Shown here: positions 24,731 to 33,284 of the stretch, piece after piece
How the letters are laid out: each line of letters begins with the position of its first letter
Position numbering within the stretch: position 1 is the first letter of the stretch
NCBI GenBank assembly: GCA_003022865.1
Contig: PXSK01000006.1
Coordinates: 1-50,682 of the forward strand
Direction: 5' to 3'
Origin: Halobacteriales archaeon SW_5_70_135
Lineage (GTDB): Archaea; Halobacteriota; Halobacteria; Halobacteriales; SW-7-71-33
Length of the DNA stretch: 50,682 nt
Translations under genes and position numbers: made by a program
Notes under the pieces: generated by a model
Seen by the model: the letters and a program-made list of their open reading frames with translations, nothing else
Databases searched by the model: none
Told to the model about the DNA's origin: nothing

Positions 24731-25594
24731 TCAGAGCCGCGCCCTGATCGCGCCCAGCAGGGTCGGAGTCGGATCGGAGGGCTCGAACCGTCGGAGCTGT
24801 GCCGCGTCGGTGAACGCGTGGCGGCTGACCAGCAGGCTGGTGGTCATGCTCGTCAGCCCGCCGGCCGCGAAGATCATCCCCATGATGACGAACTGGTACT
24901 CGGCGGCGTAGATCGGGTTCGCGCCGCCGAGGATCATCCCGGCCATCATGCCGGGGATGTAGACGAGCCCGAGCGTTCGCATCGCGTCGACGACCGGGAT
25001 GAGCGAGGCGTGGACCGACCGGGTCACGTACTCGGCGACGGCGGACTCCGGCGGCACGCCGACCGCAAGCAGCGCCTCGATCTCCGAACGGTTCGACTCG
25101 ATCTCCCCCTTGAACCGGTCGAGCGCGAGCGAGTTCGTCTTCATCGCGTTGGCGATTATCATCCCGCCGACCGGGACGAGATTCCGGACCGTCGCCGCGA
25201 TCGCCCCCGCGGCGACCATGGTGACGATGACGACGCCGGCGCCCACGTACAGCGAGAGCAGCGAGACGCGGAAGGCGCCGGGGACGCCGTCGCCGCGCTT
25301 GCGCGACTCCCAGGCGGCGTAACCCACCATCGCCGCGAGGACGACCCCCGAGAAGGCGAGCGGGATCGAGAACAGAAAGCCGATGAGCGCGCCCATCGCG
25401 AGCACCTGTACGAACCCGCGGATGAACGCCCCGCCGAGGTCGCGCTCGATACCGATCTCGCGGGCGTAGGAGACCGCGAGCACGACCGCCGCCAGCCCGC
25501 TGGCGGCCGCGACCTGGACGAGACCGTCGACGACGACCGGGTCACGGAGCTGTGGCGGGACCGAGACCTGGCCCGGCGCCGCGACGGCGATCAC
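24731..25594 (-). CDS. ABC transporter permease, FetB/UPF0014 family
   Basis: 287 residues, about seven membrane helices. It follows the FetB (YbbM, UPF0014) pattern: REIGIERDLGGAFIRGFVQ, YAAWESRKRG, PVGGMIIANAMKTNSLAL (the conserved GMIIxNAM segment), the amphipathic IESNRSEIEALLAVG and IPGMMAGMILGGANPIYAA. In E. coli FetAB exports iron; the function in haloarchaea is untested. The GTG start overlaps the stop of the ATPase gene (GTGA), showing translational coupling in an operon of two. Confidence 0.9.
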   Translation of the reverse strand: MIAVAAPGQVSVPPQLRDPVVVDGLVQVAAASGLAAVVLAVSYAREIGIERDLGGAFIRGFVQVLAMGALIGFLFSIPLAFSGVVLAAMVGYAAWESRKRGDGVPGAFRVSLLSLYVGAGVVIVTMVAAGAIAATVRNLVPVGGMIIANAMKTNSLALDRFKGEIESNRSEIEALLAVGVPPESAVAEYVTRSVHASLIPVVDAMRTLGLVYIPGMMAGMILGGANPIYAAEYQFVIMGMIFAAGGLTSMTTSLLVSRHAFTDAAQLRRFEPSDPTPTLLGAIRARL

Positions 25595-26262
25595 GCGATC
25601 ACCTCCTCCGGTCGTCCGACGGCGCGGACGGTGCCGTCCTCGAGGCGGGCGACCCGGTCGGCGAGACGGTCGGCCTGGCGCTCGTCGTGGGTCACGAGGA
25701 CGGCCGTGCGGTCGCCGGTCGCCAGCAGGTCGCTCAGTAGCCGTTCCACCTCGCGCTCGGCGGCGCTGTCGAGACTGGCGGTCGGCTCGTCGAGCAGCAG
25801 CACGTCGGGGTCCATCATCACCGTCCGGGCGATGGCCACCCGCTGGGCCTCGCCGCCGGAGAGCTCCTCGACCGGCCGGTCGCCGTAGCCGGCGAGGTCG
25901 ACCCGAGAGAGCAGGTCGGCGACCCGCTCCCGGGAGACCGACTCGCCCCTGAGCCGGGGGCCGATCCCGACGTTCTCCGCGACGGTGCCGTCCCGGAGTG
26001 CGGCGTCCTGTGGCACCGTGCCGACTCGGGCCCGGAGCTCCGTCGGCGGGACGTCGCGGTAGTCGGTCCCCTCGACGTGGACGGTCCCCTCGGTCGGCTC
26101 CTCGATCCGGTTGAGGAGACGCAGCAGCGTCGACTTCCCCGCCCCCGACGGCCCCACGACCGCGAGCGTCTCGCCCGCCTCGACGGTGAGGTCGACCGCC
26201 CGGACCAGCCAGTCTCCGTCCGTCCGGAGGCCGAGACCGTCGGCACGAACTGCTTCTGTCAT
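25591..26262 (-). CDS. ABC transporter ATP-binding protein, FetA-like
   Basis: 223 residues. Complete ABC ATPase: Walker A GPSGAGKST, Q-loop GTVPQDAAL, signature EELSGGEAQRVAIAR, Walker B DVLLLDEPTASLD, and the switch His in VLVTHDERQADRL. Paired with the FetB-type permease immediately downstream, it should power the same transporter. The frame is open upstream by 58 codons, but the ATG at 26262 starts the domain correctly. It is transcribed divergently from the MrfB-like nuclease. Confidence 0.9.
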   Translation of the reverse strand: MTEAVRADGLGLRTDGDWLVRAVDLTVEAGETLAVVGPSGAGKSTLLRLLNRIEEPTEGTVHVEGTDYRDVPPTELRARVGTVPQDAALRDGTVAENVGIGPRLRGESVSRERVADLLSRVDLAGYGDRPVEELSGGEAQRVAIARTVMMDPDVLLLDEPTASLDSAAEREVERLLSDLLATGDRTAVLVTHDERQADRLADRVARLEDGTVRAVGRPEEVIA

Positions 26263-26447
26263 TCTCCGTTGGATTCCACCGCTCGGGTCGGCCTGAACGT
26301 TTCGGTGGTCGGAGGGGCCGAGTCGGCACGGGGTCCGCTCGCCGCCGCCGATACCGTCACGCCCGCCGCGACCCGACGAGCGCGCTCGTGGGCGTCGGGC
26401 CGTCTCGGAGCGGGCGGAGCCGTCGGTCACGCTCACCCCACCGAGGG

Positions 26448-26460
26448 ATCGTTTAAATGG
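26448..26460 (+). promoter_or_regulatory. TATA-like promoter element before the MrfB-like gene
   Basis: ATCGTTTAAATGG with TTTAAA at 26452-26457 lies about 31-36 bases before the ATG at 26488, in an otherwise very GC-rich region. Confidence 0.55.
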
Positions 26461-26487
26461 TCGTGGGCGTTACCGAGGGTGCGACAG

Positions 26488-28104
26488 ATGGCCGGCGACG
26501 ACGGTTCGGCGACGCCACCGACTGCCGGGAGCGGCCGGTCTCCCGGCGCCGCCCGGACGGACGGGGGAGCGTCGACACCGGCGTACCGGCTGCCGCCGCC
26601 GGGGGCGACGCCGACGCGGGTACTCGCGGTCTCGGGCGAAACCGCGGGCGCCTCCCCCGTCCAGACGCTCGCCGCCGTCGACGACCGTCTCGATCCCGAC
26701 CGGGTGCTGGCCGTGCCGCCGAAGCCGAGCCAGGTCGTGCCGCTGGCGGGGCGTGCGCTCTCGACGCCGGTAATCACCCGGACGGGCGTCCGCGTCGAGA
26801 CGTTCGCGAGTCCGGCGACCGGCGTCGCGCTGGTCGTGCCGCCGAACGTCGAGGAGCTTTCGGCCTCGCCCGCGGAGACGCTCGACCGCGAGGGCCTGCC
26901 GGAGACCCCGAGCGGGAGCGCCGACGAGTGGGGCGTCCACCTGGTGAGCGACCGGCTCGCGCTGGAGGTGGACCGCCACGACCGGAGCGCGACGGTCCGC
27001 GGCGTCGAGGCGTATCTCAACGCCGTCGGGGAGGGCTGGACGGGCGACGCCGTGACCCACCTCTCGACGGCGCTCCGGCCGGGCTACGAGACCACCGTCG
27101 AGGCACGCGACGAGACAGTTCGGGTCGTCGGGGTCGGCGAGAGCCGGGCGCGACTGGGAGCCGCCGTCCGGGAGGGCGACCCCGCCGTCGCTCGGCTGGA
27201 CCTGTACGCGAACGGGGTCGTCGACGCCGCGTCGGTGACGCCGACGGAGTTCGGACTGCGGTCGCTGCGCGGCGTCGGAAGGAGTCGGGCGGAGACGCTG
27301 CGCGAGGCGGGCTACACGACCGTCGAGGAGGTCGCCGCGGCGCGAACACGGGAGCTGGCGAGTCACGACGGCGTCGGCACCACGGCCGCCGCGGAGATAC
27401 GGACGCGAGCCGAGGCACGGGCGACGGGGACGGTGCGGCCGATCGAGGACAGGTCACTCCCGGACGGCGACCCCGTCTACGTCGACCTCGAAACCGACGG
27501 GCTGGCGCCGACGACCGCCTGGCTGATCGGCGTGCTGGACGGCGACCCCGAGGACGGCGACTACATGGCGTTTCGCCAGCGCGACCCGACCGACAGGCGG
27601 ACACACCTGACGGCGTTCCTCGACTGGCTCACCGGGGCACAGGCGGACCGTCCGGTCGTCGCGTACAACGGGCTCGGCTTCGACTTCCCGACGCTGCGCC
27701 GGCTCGTCCAGGAGCACTGCCCCGCGTACCGCGACGCCTGGGAGAGCGTCTACACGTTCGACCCGTACCACTGGGCGGTCACCGAGGGCAACGCCGCCCT
27801 CCCCGGCCGGACCGACCGGCTCGAAGACGTCGCCACGGCGCTGGGCTGGCGGCCGTTCACGCGGGGCGTCGACGGGCGACGAGTCGCCGAAGTGTGGGTC
27901 GAGTGGGAGCAGGCGGTCCTGGAGGCGTCGGACCCGTCGGCGGTCGCCGACCCGGACTGGGAGCGACTGGAGGCCTACTGCGAGGACGACGTCAGGGCGC
28001 TCGCGACCGTCCACGAGGCACTCGACGACGCCGCACGGCTGGAGACGGCGTCGACGCCGACCGGCAGCGACACCGCACAGGGCTCGCTCGGTGACTTCAC
28101 GTGA
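26488..28104 (+). CDS. Ribonuclease H-like exonuclease with helix-hairpin-helix region (MrfB/YprB-like)
   Basis: 538 residues. The N-terminal half is haloarchaea-type sequence of unknown fold; a helix-hairpin-helix pair sits at about 255-310 (LRSLRGVGRSRAETLREAGY and LASHDGVGTTAAAEI). The C-terminal 200 residues are a DEDD exonuclease (RNase_H_2): YVDLETDGLAPTTAWLIG (Asp-x-Glu), VVAYNGLGFDFPTLRRL (Asp) and YCEDDVRALATV (final Asp), all acidic ligands present. In Bacillus, MrfB (YprB) works with the MrfA helicase in repair of mitomycin C damage; here the helicase follows 93 bp downstream, the same gene pairing. The frame is open far upstream; the ATG at 26488 is supported by a TATA-like box. 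Confidence 0.82.
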   Translation: MAGDDGSATPPTAGSGRSPGAARTDGGASTPAYRLPPPGATPTRVLAVSGETAGASPVQTLAAVDDRLDPDRVLAVPPKPSQVVPLAGRALSTPVITRTGVRVETFASPATGVALVVPPNVEELSASPAETLDREGLPETPSGSADEWGVHLVSDRLALEVDRHDRSATVRGVEAYLNAVGEGWTGDAVTHLSTALRPGYETTVEARDETVRVVGVGESRARLGAAVREGDPAVARLDLYANGVVDAASVTPTEFGLRSLRGVGRSRAETLREAGYTTVEEVAAARTRELASHDGVGTTAAAEIRTRAEARATGTVRPIEDRSLPDGDPVYVDLETDGLAPTTAWLIGVLDGDPEDGDYMAFRQRDPTDRRTHLTAFLDWLTGAQADRPVVAYNGLGFDFPTLRRLVQEHCPAYRDAWESVYTFDPYHWAVTEGNAALPGRTDRLEDVATALGWRPFTRGVDGRRVAEVWVEWEQAVLEASDPSAVADPDWERLEAYCEDDVRALATVHEALDDAARLETASTPTGSDTAQGSLGDFT

Positions 28105-28197
28105 CACCCCGAACCGGACACGGATGAGGATGAACGCGAGAGAGACGTCCCGACGGCACCGCGTTCGCGGGCCGACCCGCGACGTTCGGACCGTACC

Positions 28198-30835
28198 ATG
28201 AACGAGGGCGCCGCCGACCGCGACGACGCCGCGACGCGGCCCGAGGAGCGACGCGGCCCCGAGGCCGGTCGCCGTACGGACCGGCGTCGGGGACGACCGC
28301 GCACCGACGGCGGCGGTCGCGAGCGGGGGCGCGACGTCCTCTCGGAGGACGCGCTGGAGGCGTCGTTCCCCGACTACCGGGGACAGATCGTCGAGTCACG
28401 CCGCCTGCCGGAGCGGCCCGCCGAGACCGTCCCGCCCGAGCGGGTGCTGGAGGGGGCGCTCGCCGAGCGGCTCGACACGGACCTGTTCACCCACCAGGCC
28501 GAGGCGCTCGGCCGTCTCGCCGACGGGGAGAACGTCGTGGTCACCACCTCGACGAGCTCGGGGAAGACGTGGGTGTACGCCCTGCAGATCGCCCGCAACC
28601 ACCTCGCCGACCCGGCGGCGACGGCGCTCTGTCTGTACCCGATGAAGGCACTCACCCGGGACCAGGAACAGGAGCTGAACACGAAGCTCGGGGCCGACTG
28701 GGATGTCGACCCGCTCGTCGCCGTGTACGACGGCGACACGCCGAGCGACCGCAAGCGACGTTACCGGAACGAGGCGAACGTCGTCCTCACGAACCCCGTC
28801 GGTCTGAACGCCTATCTGCCCGGTCACAGCCGGTACTCCGGCTGGCACCGTTTCTACGACGACCTCGAACTGGTCGTCGTCGACGAGGCTCACGAGTACT
28901 CGGGGGTCACCGGGACCCACGTCGCCTGGATCCTCCGGCGGCTCCGGCGGGTGCTCGAGCACTACGACACTGATCCGCAGTTCGTCGTGACGACGGCGAC
29001 GATCGGCAACCCCGCCGAGCACGCCCGCCGGCTCACCGGCGTCGACTTCGCGGTCGTCGACGAGGACGGCTCCCCCCCGGGGTCGTCGTGACGTGGTGCT
29101 GTGGGAGCCGCCGCTCGACGAGGACGAACTCTCCGACGACACCGCGGCCGAGCGCGACGGCGCGGACCCACTGTCGGACTTCGAGCGCGCCCGGGCCTCG
29201 ACCGGCGCGGAGGCCGCCGCGGTGACCGCCCATCTCGCGGTCGACGACACGCAGACGCTACAGTTCTGTACCGCACGGCAGGGCACCGAGATCGCCAACC
29301 GACAGGTCCGGCAGGCGGCGGCCGACCACGCCGACGGCGGGTACGTCGAGACGGCGGCCTACCACGCCGGGCTGGGCAAGAAAACGCGACGGGCAGTCGA
29401 GGCGAAGCTCCGGGCGGGCGACCTCGACGCGGTGGCGACGACGAACGCGCTGGAACTCGGCATCGACGTCGGAGCCGTCGACGCCACCGTGACGATGGGT
29501 TACCCGGGGACGAAACAGTCCTTCTGGCAGCAGGTGGGCCGTGCCGGCCGCGGACGGAGCGACGCGCTGTCCGTGCTGGTGGCCTCCGAGGACGCGATGG
29601 ACGGCTACATCCTCGACCACCCGGAGTACCTGTTCGAGGGCGCAGTGGAGGACGCCGTCGTCTCCCTCGACAACGAGCCCATCTACGGTGACCACGTGCT
29701 GGCGGCCGCCAACGAGCGGCCCCTGACCGCCGAGGACGCCCCCTTCCTCGGGGGCGAGCGACGACTGCGCGAGACCGTCCACATGTGGCAGGAGGCGGGC
29801 GTCCTCGACGGGACGGGGCGTCTCGACGGGCGGGGCGTCGTCTACACCGGGGACCGTCGGCCCGAAAGCCGGATCGACCTCTTCGCCGGCGGGGGGAGCC
29901 GACAGTTCTCGGTCGTCTGTGTCGACGACGACGTCGACATCGACCACGACCCGGTCACCGCGGAGCGAGCCTACCGCGAGTACCACGAGGGAGCGCTCTT
30001 TCTGCACTCGGGCCGGCAGTTCGAGGTCGTCGACCTCGACGACGCGGGGCGACACCCGACGGTACGGGTCGAACCGAGACGGTCGGACCGCTACACGCAG
30101 ACGCTCTCCACGAAGTCGGTCAGCGACCTCCGGCCCACGGAGCACCGCTCGCTCGGGGGCGGCGTCGACCTCTACTTCGGACGCGGCGAGGTGACGATCG
30201 ACTACACGGACTACCTCGTGCGGACGGTCAGCACCGGCGAGGTCGTCACCGGGCCGCTGCCGATCGAGACGCCGCCGCAGGTCCTCGAAACGGAGCTGCT
30301 GTGGGTGGCGTTGCCCGACGGACACGTCCACTCGGTGCTCAACCGACTCGACGAGCCCCTGCTCGGGCCGACCGAGCGGTCCCAGGGGGACCGTCGAGTG
30401 CCGGACGAGCCGTCGCTGTACACGTACGCCGGCGGGATCCACGCCGCCGAACACGGGCTGATCGGTGTGTCGCCGCTCGAACTGCTGATCGACGACGCCG
30501 ACGTCGGCGGGCTCTCGACGGTCGCTCACCCCGACGAGACGATCCCCGGACCGGTCTGGTTCGTCCACGACGGCGTCGACGGCGGGATCGGCTTCACGCG
30601 GGCGATCTACGACCACTTCGACTCGCTGGTTCGGCGCACGAGGAGCCACCTGGCGGAGTGTCAGTGCGGGCGACGCCGGGGCTGTCCGCTCTGTGTGATG
30701 AGCGAACACTGCGGCAACGACAACGACCCGCTCGACCGCGCCACGGCCGACGTCATCCTCGGCGACATCTGTGCCGCCGTCGAGCGCGCCGAGGACGGCG
30801 ACGCGGACGACACCGAGGGGACGTCCGACCGGTGA
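28198..30835 (+). pseudogene. MrfA/YprA-like DEAD/DEAH helicase with DUF1998-type zinc end, broken by one frameshift
   Basis: Two open frames join into one superfamily 2 helicase. 28198-29091 encodes a basic N-terminus, Walker A TTSTSSGKTWVYA, LYPMKALTRDQEQEL, DEAH box VVVDEAHEYSGV and TATIGNPAEHA. 29093-30835 encodes the second RecA domain (CTARQGTEIA, LELGIDVG, GYPGTKQSFWQQVGRAGR) and a four-Cys cluster ECQCGRRRGCPLC with a final Cys (SEHC), typical of the DUF1998/MZB end. The break lies at a run of seven C followed by four G (29072-29082). Removing one base gives DGSPRGRRDVVLWEPP and restores one frame of about 878 codons. It follows an intact MrfB-like nuclease. It could be a true mutation, phase variation or a homopolymer error. 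Confidence 0.8.
29072..29082 (+). other. C7G4 homopolymer tract at the helicase frameshift
   Basis: Seven consecutive C followed by four G. One base fewer would join the two helicase frames; the present length leads to a stop at 29089-29091. Confidence 0.8.
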
Positions 30836-30891
30836 GACGGGTCCGGGACGCGACCGCGACTGCTTAGTGGCGGGGGTGTCGGAGAGACAGT

Positions 30892-32100
30892 ATGGAGTCA
30901 CCTGTGCTCGCCGAGGGTCGACTCGGGACGCCGACGGCGCCGAACGGCACGCGGCTGCTGCTGCTCGGGAGCGGCGAACTCGGGACGGAACTGCTCGTCG
31001 AGGCCCAGCGGTCGGGCGTCGAGACGATCGCTGCCGGGCGGTACGAGAACGCGCCGGCGATGCAGGTCGCCCACCGCTCGCACACGCTCGACATGACCGA
31101 CCCCGAGCAGGTACGGGACGTCGTCGCCCGCGAGGAGCCCGCGGTGATCGTCCCCGAGATCGAGGCCGTCGCGACGGCCGAACTCGGGCGACTCGAAGAC
31201 GAGGGCTACGACGTGGTGCCGACCGCCCGGGCGACGCGGCTGACAATGGACCGCCAGCGCATCCGGGAGACCGCGGCCGAGGCGGTCGGCGTCGCCACCA
31301 CCGAGTACGCCTTCGCCGGCGACCGCGACAGTTACCGGCGGGCCGTCGACGACGTCGGGCTGCCCGCGGTGGTAAAGCCGACGATGTCCTCCTCCGGCAA
31401 GGGCCAATCAGTCGTGCGCACGCCGGAGGCGGTCGACGAGGCCTGGGAGACCGCTCACGAGGAGAGTCAGGCCGAGACCGGACGGGTGATCGTCGAGGAG
31501 TTCGTCGAGTTCGACGCCGAGTGCACGCTGCTGACGGTCCGCCACCGGGACGGAACCGGCGTCTGTCCGCCGGTCGGTCACGCACAGGACGGCGGCGACT
31601 ACGTCGAGAGCTGGCAGCCGCTCGACATGTCCGGGGCCGCCCGGGAGACCGCCGAGGAGATGGCCCGCGCGGTCACCGCCGAGCTGGGCGGACTGGGGGT
31701 CTTCGGCGTCGAGTTCTTCGTCAGCGGCGACGACGTGCTGTTCAGCGAGCTCTCGCCGCGCCCGCACGACACCGGGCTGGTGACGCTTGCGAGCCAGAAC
31801 CTGAGCCAGTTCGAGCTCCACCTCCGGGCGGTCCTCGGCCTGCCGCTCCCCGAGATCGAGGTGACCGACCCCGGAGCGAGCGCGGCGATCCGTGCCGGCG
31901 AGGCGGTCGACCGTCCGGCGTACGAGGGCGTCGCCGACGGGCTGGCGACGCCCGCGACGGACATCAGACTGTTCGGCAAGCCGACGGCCTACGCCGGTCG
32001 CCGGATGGGCGTCGCCGTGGCGACCGCCGACGACGTCGCGACTGCCCGGGACCGTGCCGTGACCGCCGCCGACAGCGTCCGCGTCGTCGACGACGTGTGA
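30892..32100 (+). CDS. purT: Formate-dependent phosphoribosylglycinamide formyltransferase
   Basis: 402 residues, standard PurT size. An ATP-grasp enzyme that uses formate and ATP to formylate GAR in purine synthesis. Motifs: RLLLLGSGELGTELLVEAQR at the N-terminus, YENAPAMQVAHRSH, ATRLTMDRQRIRETAAE, the ATP-grasp loop VVKPTMSSSGKGQS, EEFVEFDAECTLLTVRH, and FGVEFFVSGDDVLFSELSPR with the metal-binding Glu residues, then TGLVTLASQNLSQFELH. The ATG at 30892 follows the broken helicase gene by 56 bp. No other purine genes are near. Confidence 0.94.
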   Translation: MESPVLAEGRLGTPTAPNGTRLLLLGSGELGTELLVEAQRSGVETIAAGRYENAPAMQVAHRSHTLDMTDPEQVRDVVAREEPAVIVPEIEAVATAELGRLEDEGYDVVPTARATRLTMDRQRIRETAAEAVGVATTEYAFAGDRDSYRRAVDDVGLPAVVKPTMSSSGKGQSVVRTPEAVDEAWETAHEESQAETGRVIVEEFVEFDAECTLLTVRHRDGTGVCPPVGHAQDGGDYVESWQPLDMSGAARETAEEMARAVTAELGGLGVFGVEFFVSGDDVLFSELSPRPHDTGLVTLASQNLSQFELHLRAVLGLPLPEIEVTDPGASAAIRAGEAVDRPAYEGVADGLATPATDIRLFGKPTAYAGRRMGVAVATADDVATARDRAVTAADSVRVVDDV

Positions 32101-32366
32101 TCGGGGGCGACCCGTCGGACGGTCGGCGCCGGTGGCCGGTCGGCACCGCGGTGCTGTCCGGCTCCGACCGACGGGAGTCCCCCTTCGGCCGGAGGTGTCG
32201 ACGGCAGTCCCTCTCGGTCGACCGCGGCTCGTACGACCCGCTGGCGTCGGCCGGTTCGACCGCGCTCTCGGGTCGACCGACACGCCGCGTGTGTCCCGCC
32301 GGCCCCGGCTCCGTAGCGGACGGCCGGACGGGACAGGCTGAAATCCCTCCGGCCCCCGGTGAGGAC
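32101..32366. other. Intergenic stretch without recognised genes
   Basis: 266 bp after purT. No convincing frame, hairpin or repeat. GCTGAAATCCC at 32338-32348 lies 19-29 bases before the GTG at 32367 and could be its promoter element. Confidence 0.45.
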
Positions 32367-33284
32367 GTGGGACAGGAGACACTCGACGGCGAGGACCTCG
32401 CCGCCCTGCGCGAGGAGTACGTCCGGAAGGTGACCGAGGAGCTCCCGGAGCGAGCCCGCGAGGGCGACTGGCCGGTCCGCCACGACCACTGTTTCGGGCG
32501 CGTGGTCCTCGACAACCTGTTCGAGGACGAGTGGTACGACCACGTCGACGGCCGTCCCGCCTACGAGAACCTGACTCGCGAGCAGCTGGCGGCGGCCGTC
32601 GAGGGCGTGACGTGGAGTCGGCCTCGGACCGCCGAGGAGGGTCCGGACGGCGACGACCGCACCGCCGAACGGGACGACCGTCCCGCCGGAGACGACCCGG
32701 TAGAAGACGACGAGCACCGCGGCCGGGTCGATCGCCAGCAGCGCGCCCGGCACCACTCCGAGCGTGGCCTCGACGCCGCCGAGACCGCTCGGCAGCGGCA
32801 CCGCGAGGACGGTCGCCGGCAGTGCCGCCGGGCGCCCGAGCGCTGCAGGCACCGCCGACAGCGCGGCCGCCTTCGCGAGCCGGTCGCCGACGACGTACAG
32901 GAACGACGCCGCGACGGCCGCCGGAGCCTCCCGCGTCGTCCGCGCCGTCGCGCCGACCTCGGCGACGGCCTCGTCGACGCGGTCGGCCGACAGCGCGGTG
33001 CGTGCGCGTTCGGAGACGCGACCGACGGTGACGCGCCCGACGGCGGCGACACGGTGTGTCGACCGGACGGCCAGTCCGGGTCGGGCGACGAGAGCGTAGC
33101 CGACCGCGGACACGCCGCCGACGGAGTCGATCGGCGACCGTCCGCCGTCCGTCCCGTCGGTCACACGCGACCGTTCGACTCCGGCGGTATCGGTCGTCCG
33201 CACCGGTGCTGCCGGACGAGGGCCGCACGGGGTCGGCGGCGGCGTCGGAGGGCTACAGTTCGCCGTACTGCTGTTTCTCCCTGA
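32367..33284 (+). CDS. Conserved small haloarchaeal protein with an abnormal C-terminal run-on
   Basis: The first 90 codons look like a well-formed protein: ETLDGEDLAALREEYVRKV, ELPERAREGDWPVRHDHCF, RVVLDNLFEDEWYDHVDG and LTREQLAAAVEGVTW. I recall such a sequence as a short conserved haloarchaeal protein of unknown function. Instead of stopping, the frame runs on for another 210 codons of Arg-rich sequence that is simply the antisense of a flippase remnant (32619-33164), and it ends inside the photolyase 3' end. The natural stop codon seems lost, so the real functional part is probably 32367 to about 32640. The GTG at 32367 is the only good start. Confidence 0.5.
   Translation: MGQETLDGEDLAALREEYVRKVTEELPERAREGDWPVRHDHCFGRVVLDNLFEDEWYDHVDGRPAYENLTREQLAAAVEGVTWSRPRTAEEGPDGDDRTAERDDRPAGDDPVEDDEHRGRVDRQQRARHHSERGLDAAETARQRHREDGRRQCRRAPERCRHRRQRGRLREPVADDVQERRRDGRRSLPRRPRRRADLGDGLVDAVGRQRGACAFGDATDGDAPDGGDTVCRPDGQSGSGDESVADRGHAADGVDRRPSAVRPVGHTRPFDSGGIGRPHRCCRTRAARGRRRRRRATVRRTAVSP
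32619..33164 (-). pseudogene. C-terminal remnant of a flippase-like (UPF0104/LPG synthase TM region) membrane protein
   Basis: The minus strand encodes hydrophobic sequence ending like the last helices of the UPF0104 family: AASFLYVVGDRLAKAAALS, LPSGLGGVEATLGVVPGAL (compare the family's PGGLGGVEA) and LVVFYRVVSGGTVVPFGG (family: LLYRLVSY). The first half of the protein, normally about 170 residues with four or five helices, is missing, and no stop codon follows at the expected end: the frame runs on antisense through the neighbouring small gene. It is therefore a remnant, not a working gene. Confidence 0.55.

Noticed and set aside
29258-31585. 775-codon minus-strand frame opposite the helicase and purT
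   Set aside because: Antisense shadow in high-GC DNA; both genes on the plus strand have clear motifs.
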